From: Symsagittifera roscoffensis | Lineage: Eukaryota > Xenacoelomorpha > Acoela > Convolutidae | DNA: 64,000 bases | Direction: 5' to 3' | Assembly: GCF_963678635.1 (NCBI RefSeq) | Contig: NC_087062.1 | Span: 43,724,395 to 43,788,394 of the forward strand | Shown: piece after piece, positions 12,601 through 21,973 of the stretch | Numbering within the stretch: the first letter of the stretch is position 1 | Layout: each line of letters begins with the position of its first letter | Translations under genes and position numbers: made by a program | Notes under the pieces: model-generated | What the model saw: only the letters and a program-made list of their open reading frames with translations | Told to the model about the DNA's origin: nothing | The model's database searches: none

Positions 12601-13665
12601 CCGTCATACTCTGCCGGGAGACCTGGCGGACTGTGGGGACAAGGGACAGGGCAATGTCAGTGTCATGACCAACGAGATCGCATCCCCAAAACCAGCCTTG
12701 CTCAACATCAAGCAAGTATTATTTCATGATGCATATGAGCTGTAATAATGGTTCATTATCAATAATTAACAATAATTGTCAATCAATAATTATCAATAAT
12801 TGTTATGAAGTTTCTAAATTTTCCTTTTATTGCACATAGGATAATAGTTCTTTTCTTTGCAGATATTTGAATAATATTTTCTCGAAACCTTATTTATATT
12901 GTGCCTATGTTCAGGGGCGGATCTAGGGGAGAGGGGATGACACCTCTTTCTGCTCACTATTTCTAGGTACTTTTAAACAACACGCATCTTCGGCGGACCG
13001 ATACTAAAATTTTTAAGGGCGCCTTTGGCGCTTTTATACTGACTTTGACGGGGAGCGCGTGACGAAAGACTTTTTGGACTGCTTTTAAAAAAAAATTGAC
13101 TGTGGCATCTAACAAAATTTTTTTGAGAAAGCTCTGTTTTGAAAATCAACTTGATCGACCTCAAAAACAATAGTCAATCAATTTTTCTATTTTGTTTTTG
13201 AAAATCAGCCCCTCTCCAAAGAAAAACCTAAATGCACTCCGGCCTATATTGGTGATTGTGGAGAGACGAAACACTGGAAAAATAATATTAGCAACTTAAA
13301 TTGAAACTATATTTATGTGTAATATTAAAATGATCACGTTTGATGAGTTTGAAAAAAAAACATCAAAATGTTTTTTCTCTAATTACAATAGCGATTTTCG
13401 ACGTTTGGTTAACAGTAGGAAGATGGGAGATGCATCTACGCCCTCCGAGCTGCAGCTGAAACGTCTGCTCAATATACTCGGAAAGTTCGACTCATACCGA
13501 TATGAGTTCGACAAGCGACAACACAACAAGCAGAAACAGTCGTCAGTGATAGCCGAGTGGCAGCTCATTGCCAAAGTACTCGACATCATCATCGGGTGTA
13601 TATTCTTCACTGTCGCCAGTATTCTCAGTGTCGTATGTGTAATGATGTCCAAACATGGTCCATGA
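452..13665 (+). CDS. Nicotinic acetylcholine receptor-like Cys-loop channel subunit (eight exons, 5' end missing)
   Basis: This is a subunit of a pentameric ligand-gated ion channel in the plasma membrane. Exons are 452-631, 938-1009, 7678-7793, 8183-8326, 11144-11343, 11739-11934, 12488-12711 and 13392-13665, about 467 residues without the signal peptide, which fits the family. In order they give the N-terminal helix (ELFENY), loop D (FWMSMMWYDDFLKWDP), loop A (WVPDIV), a Cys loop with exact C-x13-C spacing, the pre-M1 and M1 segment, M2 with Glu at -1' and Leu at 9', M3, a loop of about 115 residues, and M4 (AEWQLIAKVLDIIIG). The Glu at -1' and absence of a Pro-Ala insertion suggest a cation channel. 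There are no adjacent cysteines in loop C, so it is a non-alpha subunit. Intron phases 1,1,0,0,2,0,2 agree at every junction, but introns 5 and 7 need GC donors. I cannot assign a vertebrate orthologue. Confidence 0.93.
938..1009 (+). CDS. nAChR-like exon 2: loop D
   Basis: A 72-base exon encodes FWMSMMWYDDFLKWDP and then QFKDL. The second tryptophan corresponds to the loop D Trp (position 55 in muscle-type numbering) on the complementary face of the agonist site. The acceptor is GCTTTCAG and the donor is CGAA|GTGAGT. Both ends are phase 1 and join cleanly with the flanking exons. Confidence 0.88.
1060..1257. repeat. AT-rich stretch with ATCGATTAT motifs
   Basis: Motifs such as ATAGATTATATTGAG, ATAATCGATTATG and AATAGATTATTTTC recur in this stretch. 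Similar AATCGATTATAAT strings recur near 15.3-15.5 kb, in the tandem array and at 29.14-29.30 kb. It appears to be a dispersed low-complexity family without clear ends. Confidence 0.4.
1258..1428. repeat. Minisatellite, 32-bp period, about five copies
   Basis: The unit is approximately GCCATAAAATTGCAATAAAA followed by TCTATTGTTTTT. Copies begin near 1258, 1290, 1322, 1354 (expanded by about 11 bases) and 1397. The middle copies differ by only one or two bases. Confidence 0.8.
1552..1674. mobile_element. Short hAT-like MITE, CAGGGGCGGAT family
   Basis: The 123-bp element starts CAGGGGCGGAT and ends ATCAGCCCCTG. Terminal inverted repeats beginning CAGGGGCGG are typical of hAT-derived elements. 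The flanking 8-mers ATTGTGAC and TTTGTAAC match at 6 of 8 positions, an eroded target duplication. It shares its right end (CTCGAGAAAATCCTAGATC) with the 9717-10154 copy. Confidence 0.7.
1803..2002. other. Assembly gap of exactly 200 N
   Basis: There are 200 consecutive N. The round number suggests a placeholder of unknown true size. It falls at the left side of the Gypsy element and may hide its 5' LTR. Confidence 0.97.
2003..6560 (+). mobile_element. Old broken Ty3/Gypsy LTR retroelement in sense orientation
   Basis: Parts in order: a gag nucleocapsid-like double zinc-knuckle region (about 2310-2450), the end of a protease-like region (about 2860-2980), reverse transcriptase with a YLDD active-site motif (about 3200-3430), a fragment of RNase H with NTDHKAV (about 3430-3620), integrase with the zinc-binding region and YIWWPYI-like motif (about 3770-4440), a hydrophilic tail (about 4450-5880), a purine tract AAGGGGAA and a 3' LTR from 6239. 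The element is internally shortened between reverse transcriptase and RNase H and carries many breaks, so it is a fossil. The 5' LTR is not visible. End coordinates are approximate. Confidence 0.82.
6239..6560 (+). repeat. Probable 3' LTR of the Gypsy element
   Basis: It begins TGTTGTGAG immediately after a purine tract, as Ty3/Gypsy LTRs do. It contains a TATA-like GAGTATATAATCGG at about 6468 and an AATAAA signal at about 6529. No second copy of this sequence exists in the window, so the right boundary is uncertain and the age cannot be read from LTR divergence. Confidence 0.6.
6863..7261. mobile_element. hAT-like MITE, 399 bp, perfect 8-bp target duplication
   Basis: The left end is CAGTGGCGTGCGCAG and the right end is CTGCACGCTACTG, an inverted repeat of 13 bases with few mismatches. 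The flanking 8-mers are both AAGCTAAG. The 8-bp duplication and CAGTGGCG terminus are diagnostic of hAT-type mobilisation. There is no transposase, so it is non-autonomous. It lies in intron 2 of the channel gene. Confidence 0.88.
7678..7793 (+). CDS. nAChR-like exon 3: loop A
   Basis: It encodes IFVNPNRIWVPDIVIANRQD and continues to AAVTYN. W-x-PD is the conserved loop A core. The usual aromatic after it (IVLYN in family members) is alanine here (IVIAN). The acceptor is TTTCCAG and the donor is AAT|GTAAGA. Its first two bases complete a Thr codon with exon 2 across the 6.7 kb intron. Confidence 0.92.
8183..8326 (+). CDS. nAChR-like exon 4: Cys loop
   Basis: It encodes GMVSWFKP, then CEMNTRNFPWDTQTC, then FAIGSFNHFD. 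The two cysteines are separated by 13 residues, the defining Cys-loop spacing, with FPWD replacing the usual FPFD. Family members have Trp in the loop B motif GSWTYD; here it is Phe. The acceptor is GTGTTAAG and the donor is GGGG|GTCAGT, both phase 0. Confidence 0.93.
8327..11143 (+). other. Channel gene intron 4 (2.8 kb)
   Basis: It contains a decayed hairpin-tail fragment (about 9000-9060), a run of 13 C at 9600-9612 and the 438-bp MITE at 9717-10154. The rest (8330-8990, 9070-9590, 10160-11140) is AT-rich with no supported feature. Confidence 0.8.
9717..10154. mobile_element. hAT-like MITE, CAGGGGCGGAT family, 438 bp
   Basis: It starts CAGGGGCGGATTTAAGG and ends CTAGATCCTCCCCTG. Flanking 8-mers are ATAATAAA and ATAAAAAA, matching at 7 of 8. 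It is the fullest copy of the family and shares internal blocks (GCGCCAATATATACTAAC, GGGGGAGCGCGCG) with the fragment at 38390-38650. It contains long G and C runs near both ends. Confidence 0.85.
11144..11343 (+). CDS. nAChR-like exon 5: loop C region and M1
   Basis: It encodes the end of the extracellular domain and M1 (FARKPRFYVIIIVVPTILI), matching the family pattern of RRKPLFYxxNLIIPCLLIS. No adjacent cysteines occur where alpha subunits have the loop C pair. The acceptor is ATATTTCAG. The exon must end at 11343 (CTCATCAG) to give the conserved PTILIS-LVS junction, and the next two bases are GC, not GT. Confidence 0.93.
11344..11738 (+). other. GC-AG intron in the channel gene
   Basis: The donor is CAG|GCACTT and the acceptor is GTGTGGTTAG. 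No GT within the exon or the following 40 bases gives the conserved M1 end in frame. Interior is AT-rich with nothing recognised. Confidence 0.75.
11739..11934 (+). CDS. nAChR-like exon 6: M1 end, M2 pore helix and most of M3
   Basis: It encodes LVSMFVFLLPNSSSEKITF, the rest of M2 (SMSMMLSFYINLLTV), and the start of M3 (YPYIGYYYLMCIFL). In M2 numbering: Glu -1', Lys 0', Thr 2', Ser 6', Leu 9' are conserved; Tyr 12', Asn 14' and Asn 20' are unusual. The donor is CAG|GTGAGT at phase 0. Confidence 0.94.
12488..12711 (+). CDS. nAChR-like exon 7: M3 end and cytoplasmic loop
   Basis: It begins TALTLTMHFKYSDTSRAPLW, matching the end of M3 and the short post-M3 helix (family: HHRxPxTHxMPLWVR). The acceptor is CGATTTCAG. 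For the 3' end there are two options: ATCAA|GCAAGT at 12711, a near-perfect GC donor in phase 2, or CAA|GTATTA at 12715 in phase 0. I chose the first because it fits the best acceptor of the next exon. Confidence 0.85.
12912..13242. mobile_element. hAT-like MITE in channel gene intron 7
   Basis: It starts CAGGGGCGGATCTAGG. The right end has eroded to AATGCACTCCGG, but flanking 8-mers CCTATGTT and CCTATATT match at 7 of 8, which fixes the boundary. It shares GGCGCC-type internal blocks with the other family members. Confidence 0.75.
13392..13665 (+). CDS. nAChR-like exon 8: end of cytoplasmic loop, M4 and stop
   Basis: It encodes an amphipathic pre-M4 stretch and M4 (AEWQLIAKVLDIIIGCIFF, then TVASILSVVCVMM), ending SKHGP at a TGA stop. 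The family M4 pattern is W-x-x-(V/I)A-x-V-(L/I)DR-(I/L). The best acceptor is a pyrimidine-rich TTTTTTCTCTAATTACAATAG ending at 13391. Alternatives at 13416 and 13423 would shorten the loop by about 8 to 10 residues. Confidence 0.9.
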
Positions 13666-13932
13666 ATAATGCAAAAATGTCAACAAAAACGGCGGACAAA
13701 ATAGACTTTCGAACGCATCAAAACAAAACAGAATTTTTGAGTTAGATTTCAACACGCATGGAAAGCCTTTGAATCTTTAGATTATTTATTTTTTATTTTG
13801 CACTTAAGAATTTAAAAATCAGATATAAGCTCAGTGCTGATTTTAATCTTTTCCATAAACCCCGGAAGAGAGGGACAATCTGCGCTATTTCATATGAGCT
13901 TCAATTGTAACTGATTTGATCTTCATTAAAAC

Positions 13933-13938
13933 AATAAA
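13933..13938 (+). terminator. Possible polyadenylation signal of the channel gene
   Basis: AATAAA lies 268 bases after the stop codon in an AT-rich stretch. This is position and motif only. Confidence 0.4.
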
Positions 13939-15599
13939 AAAAATTTATTTGAGTTGGCTTTGTCCTCAAAATTTTTTCAAGAGATGAACAGATGCTAGAA
14001 AGAGTCATTTCTCTTATCAATGAAGTTTTTATTTGGATCAATTTTTGAGAAATTTAGTTTTGAAGGCGTGTCATAATTAGTTTCAGAGGTGTTCTTGTAA
14101 TGGAAATTTTCTCGCAGACAACACAAATAATTTTATTTATGAGCTCAACTTATCGATGAGCGTGATCTGTTTTTTATGCCGCGGAAAAACGACAGATAAA
14201 ATAAATGAAAAAGATCTGGCATTCAAAAAAGACATATAACTGGTTTTCAAAAATTATATATGCGTTATTTTGCACTGAGGATCAAAATAAGCCAACTAAA
14301 AGACTATTCCAGCAATTATTGTTTCGACTTTAAAGAAAAACTGGAATATTTATGCTTGGTGTGGTTTTTTTTATTCACTCAATTTTCGGCGATGGAAATC
14401 AATAGTTTTTTTCTTATTTTAAATCTATTGAAGATGTCGACTCTATGAAATCAAATGTGAAAAGATATTTTATGTAAAATGGGAGTTTCAAGCTTGGCCA
14501 TCCTCTGAACTATCTTATGCGCACTTTAAAGATTTTATTCATAATGCTGAAAACGTAACGCGAGTAATGAATACTTGGCGAATTATCCCTCAGAACAAAA
14601 TAGTTCCAAATTTAATTGAGGCTAACTGATCGGTAGTGATAATTTCGTACGACTCCAACTTTGACATTGTCCGAAATGTTTAACTTTTCAATATTTAATT
14701 TGCCCAAAATCTATTCGATATAGATTAACTAACAGCCGAAACATTCAGGGCTTTGCCCTGATATAAGAGAAGTCTTGTTTTGGAAATATGACCCTTACAA
14801 TCTGTGCACAATTTCATCATGAGCAATTATGTTACCACTGAATATTGTTGAAAATTTTTTAAGGTCTGCATCGCAAAACGAAAAAGACCATTTATTGACG
14901 CCAGATCGATAAATTTTTCGATTATTTTTTCTGTTGTTTTTCCGCGCCATAAAAAGTATTTAAGCTTATCAGCTTCACAAACAAAAAGTTTGAGGTTATA
15001 GCTTCAAAATTTTTGAGCTGTTTGCGACTTGATTAAAACTATCCAGACATAACCCATGAAACTTGAAACTTAATTCGCGTTTTTCTCAATTTGACTTGAC
15101 TTTAAAAAAATCTTAAGATTTTAGCAGAATTATTGAAGTGCATATAATATCTTTCACAAAATTCGGGCCCAAAGTTTTACCTCTAAAATGGAAATTCAAT
15201 TTTTACGCCAAAAATAGCATGTCAAATAATAAAGAAAATATATCCTAGTGAGTTTGTTGCGCCGCACAAAACAATTTAAGAAGGACACCCGCATTTAAGA
15301 AAAGTGAAAACAAATCGATTATAATGGAGTTTCGCGGTCTAAAATGTTGTAAATATAATCAATTCTCATGTTACGTTCAGACAACAAAATTGGACTGAAA
15401 TGGATTTAAATCCGTTTTTTCTTGCCAAAACAAAATGCATTATAGTTCATTTCGAATCCATTATAATGGATTTTATAATAAGTAGGAAATCAAATTAAAA
15501 TGGATTTATCAAATGCGTGATGAAGAAACTTTGCAAAGCAAGTGTACGACCAAATCCATTTCAAAACCTTATCTCAAATAGCAAAAAATTCCGTTGAGC
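13939..15599. other. Intergenic, decayed repeats only
   Basis: A decayed piece of the hairpin-tail repeat family lies at about 14590-14780 (ATTCAGGGCTTTGCCCTGAT at its tail). From about 15300 to 15510 there are several ATTATAATGGA motifs like those in the tandem array. No gene is supported. Confidence 0.6.
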
Positions 15600-15960
15600 T
15601 CTATCCCCCCCTCCGAGAACGTTTTCCCTTTGATCCCCTTCAATCCCCCTAATGTTTGCCCCTTTGCTTCCCTCTCCCCACTGAACCCCCACCCCCCACC
15701 TGAACATCCCCTCCCCCACCTGAACAATCCCCCCAACTGAACAACCCCCCACCTAAACACCCCCCACCTGAACCCAGCCCCTCCCCCACCTGAACCCAAC
15801 CCATTCCCCACCTGAACCCACACCCTCCTCCATCTGAACCCCCCCCCCCCCACCTGAACCCCTCCCCCCACCTGAACCCACCCCTCCCCCACTTGAACCC
15901 ACTAACCCTTCCCCCACTGAACCCCCCCCCACCTTAACACACCTTTCCCCTACCTGAACC
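15600..15960. repeat. C-rich minisatellite, units of about 16-24 bp
   Basis: The unit resembles CCCCCCACCTGAACCCA, repeated about 18 times with length variation. The minus strand is therefore runs of four or more G separated by TTCAGGT or TGGGT, a strong pattern for G-quadruplexes. Open frames across it (for example FRWG-type repeats on the minus strand) are low-complexity artefacts. Confidence 0.85.
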
Positions 15961-16198
15961 TACGTGGGGGCGGGTTGGGTTTGTTGTAACTGGGCAAACG
16001 CTAGGGGGGGTTATGTTGAGTAACATAAAAAAGTAACAAAAATATCCAAGTTAGGTAGAAAAAAATTAAATTGAACAACAAGTAACCAACGTAACAACGG
16101 AACCAATTTTAGTTTAAAACTTGGAAAAGACATTATGTGCGTTGAAATTCGCATCTCAGTGAAGTGGCAAAAAATCGATTATAATTTAGTTTCATAGC

Positions 16199-16330
16199 CA
16201 GTGTCCACAAAAGTGAAAAAAAATTGATTATAATGGATGATAAAAGGATTTTGTTGCCTCGAAAAATAGCAATATTATGATCCATTTTTAAATGATTATA
16301 ATTGATTTGATTTCACTTTTGTGGACACTG
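16199..16330. mobile_element. Palindromic MITE in array unit 1
   Basis: The element is 132 bp and bounded by a perfect 20-bp inverted repeat, CAGTGTCCACAAAAGTGAAA and its reverse complement. The interior is also partly palindromic (TTATAATGG and ATTATAAT). Confidence 0.8.
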
Positions 16331-17978
16331 ACAAGGAAATTCAATTATGATCGATTTTTGTTCATGGAACTCCAATGCGGGCACAATATCTAAAAAATTG
16401 TGTATTTTAATTTATTTTTGTTAGATAGACCAAAAGAATCCTTTTTACTCTATAAAACATCATTTTTATTTATGTTTCATCCACTTGAATTTTTTTTGTT
16501 GCGTAAGAGGTTCAAAATGAGATAGTTTTGTTAGAATTTGACGTATGTAGTTTTGGCGTATTTTCTGATTGACTAATAAATTCAAAATTGATCAGTTTTG
16601 GGGTAAAAGCAGGCGTTTTAATTTCTAGACTTTCTCGTTTCCCCTAATATTTCAAACCAGCACTGTAAGCCAGAACACTAGACCACACGGCTAGAACACA
16701 ACGTTTTTAATTTGCTATTTTTTCGTCCTCATCTTCATCCACTGAACCTCAATGCGAAAAGTTAAACTAGAAATATATATTTAATCATGTCAATTTAAGA
16801 GAGTTAAGTATTTTAGTAGCAGCATGGAACACAACTAACACCTTTTGCACCAGGTGTTTCAGTTGGAATTTCCCAGATTAGAGTTTAATATTGAAAAAAA
16901 AACGAAACCTTTTTTCTATGTCGATCATTTTGATTTGCCGAGATCTCCGAAAACACTATAAGGACCCTGTTTAGCAAGCATATAGTTTCTGCTCAGCTGG
17001 CAAATTTTTGAAAAAACAGGGTAAAAACAACGACAATTTGAGAACTTTTAAAATATGTTGGACAAAACAATGTTTTTTCGGCGAGCACTCACCTCTCAAA
17101 TTTAGTTATGTTGGCGCCGAAATTGGAAACTCGCGTAAAAAATACCAAAGGAGAAGCCTTCGGAAAAATTTGACAGCCAGAATTGAGGGAGGCCTGTCCA
17201 TCTCCCCTCATCTTTGGCACACTACTGCACTTAGATTTTGTTGCAGCAAAAAAAAACATGAAATTAGTTTTATTTACACAAAGAACAAGCTATTTTTTAT
17301 CTAATAGAAGCAAACTGCTGAAAACCATGGAATAACTGCATTTGAATTGTTGAGAGGCAAAAAAACAAAAACGCTTCTCAGCATTCTCTCAATGAAAAAT
17401 TATTGTCAGAGAAACTGATTCCATTCGGAACAAATAATATTGAAAAGTTTTCTTTTTCTCTTGAAATTATTTTTTATCGGCTAATTTGTTTGATGCTAAT
17501 GATCTTTAAAACTAGTAATTGATGTGCGAACTTGCTTTTGCACTCCTTCCCTTATTGGAACTCAAAAACTTAGCTTTTATGATTTTTTAGAATTCCTACA
17601 AAATGTTCGATTTGTAAGATTTAAGAACAAAATTTTTCCAACAAAAATTATGTACTTGTGTCTTTTTGAAATCATTAAAAATTCTATCTATGCTAAAAAA
17701 GCACTTCAGCTTCTTTTTTCTGAGATTTAAGCCTCAAATTATAACTGAGTGGGGTTCAATGGAAGATAAATTATCTCAACAAAAATTATCTGGAAAGATT
17801 TTAGATATCTTGTGAGAATAAAGAGAAGAAAATTGTTATTAGTAATTAAATTGAACAACAAGTAACCAACGTAACAACGTAACCAATTTTAGTTTAAAAC
17901 TTGGAAAAGACATTATGTGCGTTGAAATTCGCATCTCTGTAAAGTGGCAAAAAATCGATTATAATTTAGTTTCATAGT

Positions 17979-18109
17979 CAGTGTCCACAAAAGTGAAAAA
18001 AAATTGATTATAATGGGTGATAAAAGGATTTTTTGCCTCGAAAAATAGCAATATTATGATCCATTTTTAAATGATTATAATCGATTTAATTTCACTTTTG
18101 TGGACACTG
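17979..18109. mobile_element. Palindromic MITE in array unit 2
   Basis: Same element and terminal repeats as at 16199-16330, carried along by tandem duplication of the whole unit, since the flanks are shared. Confidence 0.8.
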
Positions 18110-19150
18110 ACAAGGAAATTCAATTATGATCGATTTTTGTTCATGGAACTCCAATGCTGGCACAATATCTAAAAAATTGTATAATTTAATTTATTTTTGT
18201 TAGATAGACCAAAAGAATCCTTTTTACTCTATAAAACATCATTTTTATTTATGTTTCATCCACTTGAATTTTTTTTGTTGCGTAAGAGGTTCAAAATGAG
18301 ATAGTTTTGTTAGAATTTGCCATACGTAGTTTTGGCGTATTTTCTGATTGACTAATAAATTCAAAAATGATCCGTTTTGAGGTAAAAGTAGGCGTTTTAA
18401 TTTCTAGACTTTTTCGTTTCCCCTAATAATTCAAACCAGCACTGTAAACCAGAACACTAGACCACACGGCTAGAACACAAAGTTTTTAATTTGCTATTTT
18501 TTCGTCCTCATCTTCATCCACTGAACCTGAATGCGAAAAGTCAAACTAGAAATATATATTTAATCATGTCAATTTAAGAGAGTTGAATGTTTTAGTAGCA
18601 GCATGGAACACAACTAACACCTTTTGCACCAGGTGTTTTGGTTGGAATTTCCCAGATTAGAGTTTATTATTGAAAAAAAAACGAAACCTTTTTTTTAGGT
18701 CGATCATTTTGATTTGCCGAGATCTCCGAAAACAGTATGAGGACCCTGTTTAGCAAGCATAAAGTTTCTGCGCAGCTGGCAAATTTTTGAAAAAACAGGG
18801 TAAAAACGACAATTTGAGAACTTTTAAAATATGTTGGACAAAACAATGTTTTTTCGGCGAGCACTCACCTCTCAAATTTAGTTATGTTGGCGCCGAAATT
18901 GGAAACTCGCGTAACAAATACCAAAGGGGAACCCTTCGGAAAGATTTGACAGCCAGAATTGAGGGAGGCCGGTCCATCTCCCCTCATCTTTGGCACACTG
19001 CTGCACTTAGATTTTGTTGCAGCAAAAAAAAACATGAAATTAGTTTTATTTACACAAAGAACAAGCTATATTAGCCGAAATAATTTCTCTTGAAATTATT
19101 TCTTATCGGCTATTTTGTTTGTTGCTAATGATCTTTAAAACTAGTAATTG

Positions 19151-19752
19151 ATGTGCGCACTTGCTTTTGCACTCCTTCCCTTATTCGAACTCAAAAACTT
19201 AGCTTTTATGATTTTTTAGAAATCCTACAAAATGTTCGATTTGTAAGATTTAAGAACAAAATTTTTCCAACAAAAATTATGTACTTGTGTTTTATTGAAA
19301 TCATTAAAAATTCTATCTATGCTAAAAAATTATTGTCAGAGAAACTGATTCCATTCGGAACAAATATTATTGAAAAGTTTTCTTTTTCTCTTGAAATTAT
19401 TTTTTATCGGCTAATTTGTTTGATGCTAATGATCTTTAAAACTAGTAATTGATGTGCGAACTTGCTTTTGCACTCCTTCCCTTATTGGAACTCAAAAACT
19501 TTGCTTTTATGATTTTTTAGAATTCCTACAAAATGTTCGATTTGTAAGATTTAAGAACAAAATTTTTCCAATAAAAATTATGTACTTGTGTCTTTTTGAA
19601 ATCATTAAAAATTCTATCTATGCTAAAAAAGCACTTCAGCTTCTTTTTTCTGAGATTTAGGCCTCAAATCATAACTGAGTGGGGTTCAATGGAAGATAAG
19701 TTATCTCAACAAAAATTATCTGGAAAGATTTTAGATATCTTGTGAGAATAAA
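19151..19752 (+). repeat. 301-bp internal duplication in array unit 2
   Basis: Segments starting ATGTGCGCACTTGC at 19151 and ATGTGCGAACTTGC at 19452 are near-identical for about 170 bases. The same pair occurs in unit 3 at 21084 and 21385. Units 1 and 4 carry a single copy (17522 and 23017). Confidence 0.85.
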
Positions 19753-19908
19753 GAGAAGAAAATTGTTATTAGTAATTAAATTGAACAACAATTAACCAAC
19801 GTAACAACGTAACCAATTTTAGTTTAAAACTTGGAAAAGACATTATGTGCGTTGAAATTCGCATCTCTGTAAAGTGGCAAAAAATCGATTATAATTTAGT
19901 TTCATAGT

Positions 19909-20040
19909 CAGTGTCCACAAAAGTGAAAAAAAATTGATTATAATGGATGATAAAAGGATTTTGTTGCCTCGAAAAATAGCAATATTATGATCCATTTTTA
20001 AATGATTATAATCGATTTAATTTCACTTTTGTGGACACTG
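19909..20040. mobile_element. Palindromic MITE in array unit 3
   Basis: Same element with the same flanks as in the other units. Confidence 0.8.
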
Positions 20041-21841
20041 ACAAGGAAATTCAATTATGATCGATTTTTTGTTCATGGAACTCCAATGCTGGCACAATAT
20101 CTAAAAAATTGTATAATTTAATTTATTTTTGTTAGATAGACCAAAAGAATCCTTTTTACTCTATAAAACATCATTTTTATTTATGTTTCATCCACTTGAA
20201 TTTTTTTTGTTGCGTAAGAGGTTCAAAATGAGATAGTTTTGTTAGAATTTGACGTACGTAGTTTTGGCGTATTTTCTGATTGACTAATAAATTCAAAAAT
20301 GATCCGTTTTGAGGTAAAAGTAGGCGTTTTAATTTCTAGACTTTTTCGTTTCCCCTAATAATTCAAACCAGCACTGTAAACCAGAACACTAGACCACACG
20401 GCTAGAACACAAAGTTTTTAATTTGCTATTTTTTCGTCCTCATCTTCATCCACTGAACCTGAATGCGAAAAGTCAAACTAGAAATATATATTTAATCATG
20501 TCAATTTAAGAGAGTTAAATGTTTTAGTAGCAACATGGAACACAACTAACACCTTTTGCACCAGGTGTTTCGATTGGAATTTCCCAGATTAGAGTTTATT
20601 ATTGAAAAAAAAAACGAAACCTTTTTTTTAGGTCGATCATTTTGATTTGCCGAGATCTCCGAAAACAGTATGAGGACCCTGTTTAGCAAGCATAAAGTTT
20701 CTGCGCAGCTGGCAAATTTTTGAAAAAACAGGGTAAAAACGACAATTTGAGAACTTTTAAAATATGTTGGACAAAACAATGTTTTTTCGGCGAGCACTCA
20801 CCTCTCAAATTTAGTTATGTTGGCGCCGAAATTGGAAACTCGCGTAACAAATACCAAAGGGGAACCCTTCGGAAAGATTTGACAGCCAGAATTGAGGGAG
20901 GCCGGTCCATCTCCCCTCATCTTTGGCACACTGCTGCACTTAGATTTTGTTGCAGCAAAAAAAAACATGAAATTAGTTTTATTTACACAAAGAACAAGCT
21001 ATATTAGCCGAAATAATTTCTCTTGAAATTATTTCTTATCGGCTAATTTGTTTGATGCTAATGATCTTTAAAACTAGTAATTGATGTGCGCACTTGCTTT
21101 TGCACTCCTTCCCTTATTCGAACTCAAAAACTTAGCTTTTATGATTTTTTAGAAATCCTACAAAATGTTCGATTTGTAAGATTTAAGAACAAAATTTTTC
21201 CAACAAAAATTATGTACTTGTGTTTTATTGAAATCATTAAAAATTCTATCTATGCTAAAAAATTATTGTCAGAGAAACTGATTCCATTCGGAACAAATAT
21301 TATTGAAAAGTTTTCTTTTTCTCTTGAAATTATTTTTTATCGGCTAATTTGTTTGATGCTAATGATCTTTAAAACTAGTAATTGATGTGCGAACTTGCTT
21401 TTGCACTCCTTCCCTTATTGGAACTCAAAAACTTAGCTTTTATGATTTTTTAGAATTCCTACAAAATGTTCGATTTGTAAGATTTAAGAACAAAATTTTT
21501 CCAATAAAAATTATGTACTTGTGTCTTTTTGAAATCATTAAAAATTCTATCTATGCTAAAAAAGCACTTCAGCTTCTTTTTTCTGAGATTTAAGCCTCAA
21601 ATCATAACTGAGTGGGGTTCAATGGAAGATAAGTTATCTCAACAAAAATTATCTGGAAAGATTTTAGATATCTTGTGAGAATAAAGAGAAGAAAATTGTT
21701 ATTAGTAATTAAATTGAACAACAATTAACCAACGTAACAACGTAACCAATTTTAGTTTAAAACTTGGAAAAGACATTATGTGCGTTGAAATTCGCATCTC
21801 TGTAAAGTGGCAAAAAATCGATTATAATTTAGTTTCATAGT

Positions 21842-21973
21842 CAGTGTCCACAAAAGTGAAAAAAAATTGATTATAATGGATGATAAAAGGATTTTGTTGC
21901 CTCGAAAAATAGCAATATTATGATCCATTTTTAAATGATTATAATCGATTTAATTTCACTTTTGTGGACACTG
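21842..21973. mobile_element. Palindromic MITE in array unit 4
   Basis: Same element with the same flanks as in the other units. Confidence 0.8.

Noticed and set aside
15569-15892. 107-codon minus-strand frame with FRWG and VGGG repeats
   Set aside because: It is a translation of the C-rich minisatellite; unit lengths vary and are not multiples of three.
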